IMG/VR virus record: IMGVR_UViG_3300017991_000207 | Location: 1-39,757 of that record | Reading direction: 5' to 3' (one strand) | Length of the DNA stretch: 39,757 nt | Origin: a virus | Shown: piece after piece, positions 1 to 6,223 of the stretch | How the letters are laid out: each line of letters begins with the position of its first letter | Position numbering within the stretch: the stretch's first letter is position 1 | Translations under genes and position numbers: made by a program | The notes under the pieces: model-generated | Seen by the model: the letters and a program-made list of their open reading frames with translations, nothing else | Told to the model about the DNA's origin: nothing | Database searches by the model: none

Positions 1-162
1 AACCGGGAGACCGGCGTTAGGTACCGGATCTGCGGGTGCCTGCAGATCTTCCGGGACGAGGAGGCAGCAGTCGAGCATTGCAAGGTGTTCACCAGCGGCG
101 ACCCGGAGGAGTGGGAGGCCGTGCCGGTCGAGGTGGTCGACAAGGAGGACTTGAATGACTAG
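1..162 (+). CDS. C-terminal end of an unidentified phage protein (partial)
   Basis: The frame is open from the first base to TAG at 160-162, giving the last 53 residues of a protein whose start lies outside the window. Two cysteines form a CGC motif near residues 11-13 and the tail is acidic, ending KEDLND. I recognise no family. Its last bases belong to a 47-bp sequence repeated at 520-566, so the next ORF (243-542) ends in the same KEDLND tail. This gene is probably the original upstream neighbour of the methyltransferase at 535. Confidence 0.6.
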   Translation, partial: NRETGVRYRICGCLQIFRDEEAAVEHCKVFTSGDPEEWEAVPVEVVDKEDLND

Positions 163-186
163 GGGCAAGAAGGCGGAGAAGGGCGG
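140..186 (+). repeat. 47-bp direct repeat, copy 1 (gene-junction duplication)
   Basis: Bases 140-186 are identical to 520-566. Each copy contains the end of one gene, a Shine-Dalgarno AAGGAGG, and the start ATGACTAGGGGC of the methyltransferase reading frame. The repeat period is 380 bp, and the intervening DNA carries the ORF at 243-542. Confidence 0.9.
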
Positions 187-211
187 TACGTTGGAACGGA
201 CAGCAGGATGA
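155..211 (+). pseudogene. Vestigial duplicated start of the methyltransferase gene
   Basis: An ATG at 155 opens a frame whose first 11 codons (MTRGKKAEKGG) are the same as the start of the gene at 535. It then diverges at the repeat edge and stops at TGA 209-211 after 18 codons. It keeps the same ribosome site as the real gene. I read it as the stranded original start left behind by insertion of the 187-566 segment. A very short peptide could still be made from it. Confidence 0.55.
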
Positions 212-242
212 TGGTCTGGAAAGAGGACAGGAGGAAGAGGAA

Positions 243-542
243 ATGACGGCAGAGAAGTGCGATTGGTTCAAGCCGGCGTTTGACAGCCGGTGGAAATATA
301 TCTTGGCGTGCGTTAGGCAGCGCAGGGTGAAGATACTCTGGCGCATGGGCTGGTGGTGGCTGACTGATCGGAAGAGGTATCGAATAGCGTGGAACTGGGC
401 GCTATTTCTTGGCGTGTACAACGCGCCGAAGAAGCCGGCTAGCCTGCTGGAGTCGATTCCTTCTGTGCAGCCGCAAAGGGAACCGCTGAAGAACGCGACG
501 TTCAAGTTGGAGTATGAACACAAGGAGGACTTGAATGACTAG
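243..542 (+). CDS. Hypothetical protein inside a repeat-bounded cassette
   Basis: This ORF of 99 codons starts at ATG 243 after GGAAGAGGAA. The product is basic and rich in tryptophan (a WRMGWWW stretch near residue 35), with no domain I recognise. Its last residues, KEDLND, are supplied by the 47-bp repeat and match the tail of the ORF ending at 162, so the C-terminus may be a fusion made by the insertion. It overlaps the methyltransferase start at 535 by 8 bp. Role unknown; a small accessory (moron-like) gene is the simplest reading. Confidence 0.55.
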   Translation: MTAEKCDWFKPAFDSRWKYILACVRQRRVKILWRMGWWWLTDRKRYRIAWNWALFLGVYNAPKKPASLLESIPSVQPQREPLKNATFKLEYEHKEDLND

Positions 543-566
543 GGGCAAGAAGGCGGAGAAGGGCGG
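520..566 (+). repeat. 47-bp direct repeat, copy 2
   Basis: Identical to 140-186. This copy supplies the functional start region of the methyltransferase at 535. Together the two copies bound a 333-bp unique segment. Confidence 0.9.
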
Positions 567-1806
567 AGCGAAGGTCGCGAGCGTCGAGGTGGACCGGATG
601 CCATTGGCGGAAATCATTCCCGCGGCATACAACCCGCGGACGATTGACGAGGCCAGCTTGGCCGGCCTGTCGCGCAGCGTGGACGAGTTCGGGTACGTCG
701 AGCCGCTGATCTATAACAAGCGGTCAGGCCGGCTGGTCTCCGGGCACCAGCGTCTGAAGGTCCTCGCAAGGCAGGGCGTTGAGGAAGTCGACGTTGTCAT
801 GGTGGATCTCGATGACACGCAGGAGAAGGCGCTCAACGTGACGATGAACAACCGGGCGATTCAGGGCGAGTGGGATCACGCCGTGCTCTCGGATTTGCTG
901 GGCGACTTGAAGGAGTCAACGGCATTGGAGGGGTTGTTTGGTGATTTGCGGATGGATGTGTTACTGGAAGATGTTGGGAAGGAGTTGCCGAAGAAAGAGG
1001 TTGAACAGGATGAAGTGCCGGATGTGCCGAAGAAGGCGGTGACGAAGCGAGGGGATTTGTGGGAGTTGGGGAGACATCGGTTGTTGTGTGGGGATTGTCA
1101 AAAGGATATGGGCGTTCTTTTCGATGTTGAAAAATATAATTTGCTCATAACTGATCCACCGTATGGAGTTTCGTATGCTTCAAAAAATGAGTTTCTGAAT
1201 GCGGTTTCCCCTGGAAACCGCATTCAGACGCCGATTGAGGGAGATCACAAGTCTCCTGGGGAGATGTTTGATTTTTGGTTGAAATCATTTTCAGCAGTTC
1301 GATTATTTGCCGACAAAGGTTCGTGTTACTATGTAACTGGGCCTCAAGGGGGGGATCTTCTTCTTCTTCTTACTGCGCTTCGTGATTCTGGATTCCCACT
1401 TCGGCACATGTTGATTTGGGCGAAAAATGTTCATGTTTTAGGTCGTTCGGATTATAATTATCAACATGAGCCGATCATTTACGGTTGGGTCGAAGGTGCT
1501 GGTCATAAATTTTATGGAGAGGCAGGTGAAACTTCTCTATGGAAGATTGCAAAAACTCATCAAGCAAAGTTACATCCAACAATGAAGCCAATGGAGTTGT
1601 ATGCTCGTGCAATGCGGAATAGTTCAAAGAAAAATGAAGTTGTTTGTGATCCATTTGTTGGAAGTGGTACAATGCTCATTGTGGCTGAAGAATTGGAGCG
1701 TGTGGGAAGGGGAACAGAAATAACTCCAGAATATTGTGATGTCACCATTGAACGGTGGCAGAATCTAACTGGCAAGAAGGCGAAGCGGATCAAGAAGGGA
1801 AAGTAA
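535..1806 (+). CDS. ParB-like nuclease domain fused to adenine-type DNA methyltransferase
   Basis: The 423-residue product has two parts. Residues about 20-140 look like a ParB/sulfiredoxin-type domain, with NPR near residue 33, SGHQR near 69, and a helix-rich tail. Residues about 165-420 are a beta-class amino-methyltransferase: DPPYG begins at D207 (catalytic motif IV) and DPFVGSGT at D372 (SAM-binding motif I). DPPY points to N6-adenine rather than cytosine, though N4-cytosine cannot be excluded. This fusion is common in phages and is thought to protect DNA from restriction. The start overlaps the previous ORF and has AAGGAGG upstream. The N-terminal half is GC-rich (62% in 601-660) and the methyltransferase half is AT-rich (37% in 1141-1200), so the catalytic domain seems recently acquired or swapped. 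Confidence 0.9.
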   Translation: MTRGKKAEKGGAKVASVEVDRMPLAEIIPAAYNPRTIDEASLAGLSRSVDEFGYVEPLIYNKRSGRLVSGHQRLKVLARQGVEEVDVVMVDLDDTQEKALNVTMNNRAIQGEWDHAVLSDLLGDLKESTALEGLFGDLRMDVLLEDVGKELPKKEVEQDEVPDVPKKAVTKRGDLWELGRHRLLCGDCQKDMGVLFDVEKYNLLITDPPYGVSYASKNEFLNAVSPGNRIQTPIEGDHKSPGEMFDFWLKSFSAVRLFADKGSCYYVTGPQGGDLLLLLTALRDSGFPLRHMLIWAKNVHVLGRSDYNYQHEPIIYGWVEGAGHKFYGEAGETSLWKIAKTHQAKLHPTMKPMELYARAMRNSSKKNEVVCDPFVGSGTMLIVAEELERVGRGTEITPEYCDVTIERWQNLTGKKAKRIKKGK

Positions 1807-1808
1807 TC

Positions 1809-2450
1809 ATGCCAAGATCACATAAGCGCATCGATCGGGACAAGTACGTCACGCCAATGTGGTGTGTCGACCTGGTCGCGGCAGCGATCGAGCAGGTGAC
1901 GCCGTCCCCGGACTGGGTGGTCGACCTCGGGGCGGGCGACGGCAGGATCGGCCTGAAGGTGAGGGATGCGGTCCAAGGAAGGAACGGCATGGCCGACCTC
2001 ATGTTGATCGACGTCGAGCGGGGATGGTCTGACGACGACTTGGAGAAGGTCGACAACCTGTACCTACATAGGCACGGCGACGTCGAGTTCGTCTGCAAGC
2101 TGGAGGACTGCGGGCATCGGATGGACCCGATTCTCCGGGACAAGCGCGTCCTGTACGTGTCGAACCCGCCGTTCAGCCTGTCGGAGGAGTGGGTGCGGAA
2201 GGCGGTCGGGGTGGTCAAGAACATCCACCAGCCCGGGTCTGCGGCCGTGTTTCTGCTGAGGGCGGACTGGCTCGCCACGAAGCGCCGGTCCGACCTCGTC
2301 GAGAAGTACCCGCCCGACCGGATCGACTACATCTCGCCGCGGCCCAGCTTCGCGCACGGGGCGACCGACATGCGGGAGTACTGCTGGTTCTGGTGGGGAC
2401 ACGGGCCGTACCGGGGGACCGAGGTCAAGAGCATGCGGAGGGAATCATGA
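1809..2450 (+). CDS. SAM-dependent DNA methyltransferase, NPPF type
   Basis: The start is ATG 1809, two bases after the previous stop. An upstream in-frame ATG at 1755 lies inside the preceding gene and is unlikely. The 213-residue protein has DLGAGDG from D39 (SAM-binding motif I) and SNPPFS around N119 (catalytic NPPF, as in N6-adenine enzymes). It resembles phage N-6-adenine methyltransferases that follow ParB-methyltransferase fusions. No separate target-recognition domain is visible, which fits a small phage enzyme. It may add a second protective modification. Substrate sequence cannot be told from the DNA. Confidence 0.75.
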   Translation: MPRSHKRIDRDKYVTPMWCVDLVAAAIEQVTPSPDWVVDLGAGDGRIGLKVRDAVQGRNGMADLMLIDVERGWSDDDLEKVDNLYLHRHGDVEFVCKLEDCGHRMDPILRDKRVLYVSNPPFSLSEEWVRKAVGVVKNIHQPGSAAVFLLRADWLATKRRSDLVEKYPPDRIDYISPRPSFAHGATDMREYCWFWWGHGPYRGTEVKSMRRES

Positions 2451-2629
2451 ACGCGTCAGGCAACGGAGGCAAGCGCCGCAAGACCGTCGGAGGAGTCGTC
2501 GCCGGCTTCCTGATTACCGCGGCGCTCGTGTCGCTCATTTGGGCGGGGTTCTCGCTGTCGTCGATCGCCGAGTCGATGGAGAGCGTCGCCGCGAGCATGC
2601 GGTCAATCGCACACATAGGAGGCGAGTGA
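2447..2629 (+). CDS. Small single-span membrane protein
   Basis: The start ATGA at 2447 overlaps the previous stop, which indicates translational coupling. The 60-residue product has a basic N-terminus (GGKRRK) and one hydrophobic segment at about residues 16-36. An amphipathic tail with repeated SIAESM/SVAASM/SIAHI heptads follows and may self-associate. No family recognised. It is likely an inner-membrane peptide with the N-terminus inside. Confidence 0.65.
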   Translation: MNASGNGGKRRKTVGGVVAGFLITAALVSLIWAGFSLSSIAESMESVAASMRSIAHIGGE

Positions 2630-2630
2630 G

Positions 2631-2975
2631 ATGCCACGCGCGAAGTCAACCAGATTCGACGTCGAGGCCGCGGCGGTCCGGGTGGTGGAGGCGCTCATGG
2701 GGCGCGAAGTGCCGGACGGCGAGGACTGGCGGAAGCAGACGTACTTCAGCGACGCGCTCGACCAGGTGGACCACCTAAAGGCCGAGAACTCTGCGTTCGA
2801 GGAGCGGGTCGGCGAGCTGGAGGAGAAGGTCGGCGTCGAGGAGGAGTCGACGAAGGAGGCGATGGACGAGCGCGACAAGGCGGATGAGAAGTTGAAGGTT
2901 CTGGAGCGGATGAAGGAGGCCGTGGTCGAGGCGGCCGACCAGGCCGACACTGATCTCAACTCGATTGGAGGCTGA
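2631..2975 (+). CDS. Coiled-coil hypothetical protein
   Basis: The start ATG 2631 follows AGGAGGCGAGTG. The product has 114 residues. Residues about 45-110 are almost entirely charged heptads of Glu, Lys, Leu and Val, a long coiled coil. The N-terminal 40 residues are mixed. No catalytic motif is seen. It sits in a run of small early-type genes between a membrane peptide and a zinc-binding protein; function unknown. Confidence 0.7.
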   Translation: MPRAKSTRFDVEAAAVRVVEALMGREVPDGEDWRKQTYFSDALDQVDHLKAENSAFEERVGELEEKVGVEEESTKEAMDERDKADEKLKVLERMKEAVVEAADQADTDLNSIGG

Positions 2976-2977
2976 AC

Positions 2978-3250
2978 ATGCAAGGCGCGAGTAATAGTAG
3001 GGAGACGATGAAGCGGGCTGCCGGCGGCAAGGTGAAGCTGCACGGCGACATCGGGTATGTGCGGAGCCTGCGATGCGGGAAGTGCGGCAGGATGCTTCCC
3101 CCGGTCCACCACGGCATGAGCAACGACGACTCGGTCAAGAAGTGGGGGACGAGCGGGCGCCGGCACTACTGCGACGACTGCTGGCCCAAGAAGCTGCTGG
3201 AGTTCTGGCAGGTGGCCGGGGCGATGCTGCGGGCCGCCGGGAGGATGTGA
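2978..3250 (+). CDS. Zinc-ribbon-like small protein
   Basis: A 90-residue basic protein starting at ATG 2978, just after the previous TGA. Four cysteines in two CxxC pairs (C33/C36 and C65/C68), with HH at residues 44-45 between them, are typical of a structural zinc site. Possibly a DNA- or RNA-binding accessory factor; no specific family recognised. The last base of its stop is the first base of the next start. Confidence 0.65.
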   Translation: MQGASNSRETMKRAAGGKVKLHGDIGYVRSLRCGKCGRMLPPVHHGMSNDDSVKKWGTSGRRHYCDDCWPKKLLEFWQVAGAMLRAAGRM

Positions 3251-3486
3251 TGGGTAAGTGGGTGCGTGAGATGAACGAGGATGTTCTGCACTATTTCAAG
3301 GATGATAAGGAGGCTGACAGGCACGTCAACACGGGGGTGCCATTGTTTGGTGACGTGCTGGTGGAGCGCGGGCGGTTTTCCGCGGCGGGACCTTTCTGGT
3401 ACGCCGTCAGGTGGGGAACGGATAGTAAGACTGGTCATTTTTTCAGGCTACACGATGCCAAGAAGTGGGCCGAGGAGAACGCGTGA
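3250..3486 (+). CDS. Hypothetical protein
   Basis: The start ATG 3250 overlaps the previous stop by one base (TGATG). The product has 78 residues with aromatic-rich segments (FWYAVRW near 50) and a C-terminal DAKKWAEENA helix. That helix resembles the ends of small phage proteins that hold one alpha/beta domain. Family and role unknown. Confidence 0.65.
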   Translation: MGKWVREMNEDVLHYFKDDKEADRHVNTGVPLFGDVLVERGRFSAAGPFWYAVRWGTDSKTGHFFRLHDAKKWAEENA

Positions 3487-3770
3487 TGGGCTGGTTCGCC
3501 GAGCATCACCGACGCAGGCGCGAGCGGATCCGCCACATGATCAAGGCGGGGTTCTCGAACCGGGAAATGTACGCGCAGGGGTGTGCTGAGACGACGGTCC
3601 TGAAGCTGCGCAAGGAGCTTGGCATCCCCGATCCTGGCGACGCGCTCAAGATCGGCGAGGCCGAGGAGGGCATGCGCAGAGCGGGCGTGAGGGGTCGTGC
3701 CAGGCACGCGCTGTTCGGCAAGGCGGCGGGGGATGTCCCCGCGTACGAGTTGTACGTCGACGACGAGTGA
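3486..3770 (+). CDS. Small putative helix-turn-helix protein
   Basis: The start is ATG 3486, overlapping the previous stop (TGATG). An earlier in-frame ATG at 3465 would overlap more deeply and lacks support. The 94-residue product is basic at the N-terminus. Residues about 15-45 (ending TTVLKLRKELGI) have the pattern of a helix-turn-helix in which the second helix contacts DNA. It could regulate the promoter directly downstream at 3771, but that is inference. Confidence 0.6.
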   Translation: MGWFAEHHRRRRERIRHMIKAGFSNREMYAQGCAETTVLKLRKELGIPDPGDALKIGEAEEGMRRAGVRGRARHALFGKAAGDVPAYELYVDDE

Positions 3771-3794
3771 CTTTGTATTAATTCGATATACAGG
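3771..3794 (+). promoter_or_regulatory. Candidate promoter with short leader and Shine-Dalgarno
   Basis: CTTTGTATTAATTCGATA is followed at once by TACAGGAGG and the start at 3805. It matches the TTTTGTATaAT...AAACAaaGGAGG layout seen at 10121, 12704 and 38040. No good -35 is visible at 17 bp, so this is the weakest member of the set. An extended TG motif precedes the -10-like TATTAA. Confidence 0.4.
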
Positions 3795-3804
3795 AGGCGA
3801 GCGA

Positions 3805-4017
3805 ATGACGATCCTGCAGATGAAGGCTGAGATCGAGGACATCGACAAGCAGATCAACACTCTGACAAAAACGCGCGAGGAGCTTCGCATGAAGATCGCC
3901 AAGAGGGTCTGCCCGCACAAGCCCGGCGACCGGTTCAGGTCCGCGGCGGAGGCGGCGGGGGCGAAAGCGAATAGAACCTTCTGCCGCAAGCTGATCAAAC
4001 TTCTGGAGGGAAAATGA
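3805..4017 (+). CDS. Small coiled-coil/basic hypothetical protein
   Basis: ATG 3805 has a strong AGGAGG ten bases upstream, while the longer frame from 3697 would run through the previous gene. The 70-residue product has an N-terminal coiled coil (residues 1-35, Ile/Leu heptads) and a basic C-terminal half with two isolated cysteines. No family recognised. Its stop overlaps the next start by ATGA. Confidence 0.65.
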   Translation: MTILQMKAEIEDIDKQINTLTKTREELRMKIAKRVCPHKPGDRFRSAAEAAGAKANRTFCRKLIKLLEGK

Positions 4018-4178
4018 ACCAACCCATCACCGATGGCCCGCACGAACCGCAACCGCTACCGGACAAGCCGGTGGCAATAGCCCTGCATGAAGCGATCCGA
4101 CAACTCGCGGATCTGCGGCTGGAAGTGGTGGAGCTGAAACGCCGGGTGGAAGCACTGGAAGAAGAGGGGAAGAAATGA
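4014..4178 (+). CDS. Small coiled-coil hypothetical protein (island start)
   Basis: The start ATG 4014 overlaps the previous stop (ATGA). The product has 54 residues: a proline-rich N-terminus (residues 4-19) and a C-terminal coiled coil with VVELKRRVEALEEE. From here to about 8131, codon choice shifts towards AAA, GAA and CAA, unlike the GAG/AAG-rich backbone. I take this as the first gene of an accessory island. Function unknown. Confidence 0.6.
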   Translation: MNQPITDGPHEPQPLPDKPVAIALHEAIRQLADLRLEVVELKRRVEALEEEGKK

Positions 4179-4741
4179 AAGTCTACAAGCTCACCAACAA
4201 AAACAATCAAACTTATGACGACTGTCAGTGGGGACCGGGCGTTACCCACGAGACCAGCGGCAAAGGAGATCTGTGCGGACCCGGCTGGCTACATGCCTAT
4301 TCCGACCCGCTGGTCGCCGTGCTGCACAACCCGATACACGGAGATTACGATCTCGCCACGGCCCATCTGTGGGAGTGTGAGGCGGAAGGGAAGATCAAAG
4401 ATGATCGCGGCCTGAAGCTGGGCAGCACAAAACTCACGACGTTGCGCCGGATCGATGTGCCCGTCTTTACCCCGGAACAAAAAACTGCTTACGGGATTTT
4501 GTGCGCCTGGATGGTGGAGAGAGATCCTAAGTGGCGGGCTTGGGCGCGAGCCTGGTTGAGCGGGGAGGATCGGTCTGAGGCGGCGGCGGAGGCGGCGGCG
4601 TGGGCGGCGGCGGCGGCGTGGGCGGCGGAGGCGGCGGCGTGGGCGGCGTGGGCGGCGGCGAGGGCGGCGTGGGCGGCGAGAGAGGCGAGGAGAACGCTCA
4701 ATTTCCCCCATCTTGCCCGGGCAGCCAGGAGAGTGAAATGA
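4175..4741 (+). CDS. DUF7666-like protein with Ala/Trp repeat tail
   Basis: The start ATGA at 4175 overlaps the previous stop. Residues about 1-95 resemble the small phage domain I know as DUF7666: GPGWLHAYSDPL near 37, then an acidic AHLWECEAEGKI strand and a TKLTTLRRI strand. Residues about 125-175 are a low-complexity run of WAA and AAE units encoded by repeated GCGGCG/TGGGCGGCG. The Ala/Trp tail is probably helical. Its function is unknown and its length is probably unstable between relatives. The last bases overlap the nuclease start at 4738. Confidence 0.6.
   Translation: MKVYKLTNKNNQTYDDCQWGPGVTHETSGKGDLCGPGWLHAYSDPLVAVLHNPIHGDYDLATAHLWECEAEGKIKDDRGLKLGSTKLTTLRRIDVPVFTPEQKTAYGILCAWMVERDPKWRAWARAWLSGEDRSEAAAEAAAWAAAAAWAAEAAAWAAWAAARAAWAAREARRTLNFPHLARAARRVK
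4576..4683 (+). repeat. GCG/TGG-rich microsatellite-like tract
   Basis: About 108 bp made almost only of GCG, GGC, GAG and TGG triplets, read in the gene as alanine, glutamate and tryptophan. It is a likely replication-slippage site where copy number can change by whole codons without breaking the frame. Confidence 0.7.
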
Positions 4742-5076
4742 AAGCCTACCGAACCGACGAACCCAGCGACAAAGAGAAGGCGGCGAGTAAGAAGGGCAAG
4801 CGATCTGTCAAGAAGGGCAAGCGCGAGAGTGAAGTGCTTGACCTCGTGCGGGCGAAGCTCGAAGAAATAAAAGAGACATTTTGGGCCTACAGAATGTCAC
4901 AACAGGTCGGGGGAGATAAGCGCCCGGACATCAACGTCTGCATGACTGGCAATCTGCATGACCAGCTATTCCACATCGAGGCAAAGCACGACGAGAAACG
5001 GAGCTTACGAGTAGCCTTCAAGCAAGCAGTCAGACAATGCAAGACCGGCACCCGACCCGTTGCAGTCTGTAAGTGA
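4738..5076 (+). CDS. PD-(D/E)XK nuclease (VRR-NUC-like), ending at an in-frame TGA
   Basis: The start ATGA at 4738 overlaps the previous gene; a longer frame from 4600 runs in the repeat tract and is rejected. The 112-residue product has a Lys/Arg-rich N-terminus. It then follows the phage PD-(D/E)XK endonuclease plan: RPDINV near residue 62 supplies the catalytic Asp, IEAK near 80 the Glu/Lys pair, and RQCKTGTRPVAV near 100 the last core strand. The frame stops at TGA 5074-5076. The next 28 codons in the same frame read like the family's usual C-terminus (a W-F-D-D-F-L-D-L-L element). The gene is therefore either truncated by a nonsense mutation or read through. Likely role: recombination or DNA processing. 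Confidence 0.7.
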   Translation: MKAYRTDEPSDKEKAASKKGKRSVKKGKRESEVLDLVRAKLEEIKETFWAYRMSQQVGGDKRPDINVCMTGNLHDQLFHIEAKHDEKRSLRVAFKQAVRQCKTGTRPVAVCK

Positions 5077-5163
5077 TCCCACGAACCAAGGATCGCCGTT
5101 CTTTGGTTCGATGACTTCTTGGATCTGCTGACGGCTTACCTGAAAGAACAGACGGAGGAATGA
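5077..5163 (+). other. In-frame C-terminal extension of the nuclease beyond TGA
   Basis: Directly after TGA 5074-5076 the same frame stays open for 28 codons to TGA 5161-5163. It encodes SHEPRIAVLWFDDFLDLL and a short charged tail. In related nucleases as I know them, this strand-helix unit closes the fold. One base change (CGA to TGA) would explain the break. The real stop overlaps the next start by ATGA, as at most junctions here, which argues that the longer product was the ancestral one. Confidence 0.6.
5082..5110 (+). promoter_or_regulatory. Stem-loop just downstream of the in-frame TGA
   Basis: CGAACCAAGG (5082-5091) pairs with CTTTGGTTCG (5101-5110) over 10 bp, including one G-U, with a 9-base loop. 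It begins 5 bases after TGA 5074-5076. RNA structures in this place can promote readthrough or selenocysteine insertion. It could also be a chance hairpin, and there is no U-tract to make it a terminator. Confidence 0.45.
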
Positions 5164-5264
5164 TGCTAGACCGCATGGTAACAGATAGAGACTTGCTGAT
5201 CATCGTGATCTTGCTATGGGGGATTTCCCTGTTGGCGATCTTGGCGATCCTGCTGATGGACTGA
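5160..5264 (+). CDS. Tiny single-span membrane protein
   Basis: ATG 5160 (or ATG 5163 next to it) overlaps the nuclease extension stop and is preceded by ACGGAGGA. The 34-residue product has a charged N-terminus (DRMVTDRD) and one continuous hydrophobic helix to the C-terminus (from LLIIVILLWG). Too short for automatic ORF calling, but well placed between genes. Function unknown; an inner-membrane peptide such as a lysis or superinfection accessory is possible. Confidence 0.55.
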   Translation: MMLDRMVTDRDLLIIVILLWGISLLAILAILLMD

Positions 5265-5267
5265 GGC

Positions 5268-6212
5268 ATGAATGAGCTTTCACTTTTCACTGGCGCTGGT
5301 GGAGGAATTCTCGGATCGGTCTTGCTTGGATGGCGAACTGTGTGCGGAGTTGAAATCGATCCGTACTGCCGAGAAGTCTTGCTTCGACGGCAAGAAGAAG
5401 GCCACCTCCCGCCCTTCCCCGTCTGGGATGGCATCAAGACTTTTGACGGGACCGTATGGCGAGGACGGGTTGACGTGGTTACGGCAGGTTTTCCCTGTCA
5501 GCCCTGGTCAGTCGCAGGAAAACGAGAGGGAGAAGCAGACGACCGCAACCTTTGGCCCGACACCATCCGGGTCATTCGCGAGGTGGGACCGAGATTCTGC
5601 CTGCTGGAAAACGTACCAGGTCTCCTTGCTCACGCATACTTTGGAACCATTCTCGGAGACCTGGCCGAAGCGGGGTTCAATGCGGAATGGTGTGTGCTGG
5701 GAGCGGACGATGTTGGAGCACCGCACAGAAGAAAACGGTTGTGGATACTGGCCTACGCCCAGGGCTTGCGATGGGGACAAGGGCGGGAACCCCAGGCCGA
5801 AGCAGAGGGGGGATCTTCAGGCAGCGGTGCGTGGTGGTCACAAGACCCGGCAGACGTGGCCGACGCCTGCAACTCGGGACTGGAAAGATTTAGGCAACGA
5901 ACCATCAGCGCAAACGAGAAAGTCCCCCTGCCTTCCGGCACGGGTCAGGATGTGGGCAACGCCGAACGTGCCGAACGGCGACCGCAGCACGAAGAGTGCG
6001 ACGAAGAGGGGCAACACCTTCTACAAGGACGGGAAGAAAGTGCAGGAGGGGTTGAAGTCTCAAGTCAGACCTGGGGCATTGAATCCCGATTGGGTCGAGT
6101 GGTTACAGGGTGTCCCAATCGCGTGGACCGCCTTAGATCCCTTGGCAACATGCAGGTTCCAGGCGTGGTGCAAGCTGCATGGCATTTACTCACAAGAGGA
6201 CTGATGGACTGA
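5268..6212 (+). CDS. C5-cytosine DNA methyltransferase (Dcm-like)
   Basis: ATG 5268 begins a 314-residue enzyme. FTGAGGG at residues 7-13 is the SAM-binding motif I. GFPCQPWS holds the catalytic Cys77 of motif IV, ENV at 114-116 is motif VI, and APHRRKRLWI at 151-160 is motif VIII. RLRSLGNMQVP near 288-298 is the C-terminal motif X region. It would transfer a methyl group to C5 of cytosine in a short DNA site, probably for anti-restriction. The stretch between motifs VIII and X (about 165-275) has unusual composition (Gly, Glu, Ser, Arg). It is exactly where the overlapping +1 frame carries its repeated WPTP/WATP blocks. The start is 4 bp upstream of the overlapping ORF. Confidence 0.9.
   Translation: MNELSLFTGAGGGILGSVLLGWRTVCGVEIDPYCREVLLRRQEEGHLPPFPVWDGIKTFDGTVWRGRVDVVTAGFPCQPWSVAGKREGEADDRNLWPDTIRVIREVGPRFCLLENVPGLLAHAYFGTILGDLAEAGFNAEWCVLGADDVGAPHRRKRLWILAYAQGLRWGQGREPQAEAEGGSSGSGAWWSQDPADVADACNSGLERFRQRTISANEKVPLPSGTGQDVGNAERAERRPQHEECDEEGQHLLQGREESAGGVEVSSQTWGIESRLGRVVTGCPNRVDRLRSLGNMQVPGVVQAAWHLLTRGLMD
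5272..6204 (+). CDS. Overprinted protein in the +1 frame of the methyltransferase
   Basis: ATG 5272 lies 4 bp inside the methyltransferase (ATGAATGAG carries both starts) and the +1 frame stays open for 310 codons. The product is not methyltransferase-like. It has FHFSLALVEEFSD at the start, LTWLRQVFP near 68, FSETWPKRGSM near 127, WPTP/WATP blocks near 159, 196 and 228, and ALNPDWVEWLQGVPIAWT near 270. From memory these features match a widespread phage protein family that also occurs apart from methyltransferase genes. The family may have originated by overprinting. Function unknown. Both frames appear to be under protein-level constraint, but the possibility that this one is a passive shadow remains. 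Confidence 0.6.
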   Translation: MSFHFSLALVEEFSDRSCLDGELCAELKSIRTAEKSCFDGKKKATSRPSPSGMASRLLTGPYGEDGLTWLRQVFPVSPGQSQENEREKQTTATFGPTPSGSFARWDRDSACWKTYQVSLLTHTLEPFSETWPKRGSMRNGVCWERTMLEHRTEENGCGYWPTPRACDGDKGGNPRPKQRGDLQAAVRGGHKTRQTWPTPATRDWKDLGNEPSAQTRKSPCLPARVRMWATPNVPNGDRSTKSATKRGNTFYKDGKKVQEGLKSQVRPGALNPDWVEWLQGVPIAWTALDPLATCRFQAWCKLHGIYSQED

Positions 6213-6223
6213 GGGAGGTTGAG

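Noticed and set aside
5082-5110. Stem-loop as a transcription terminator
   Set aside because: No U-tract follows and the bases fit the reading frame of the nuclease C-terminus, so a terminator is unlikely; kept only as a possible readthrough element.
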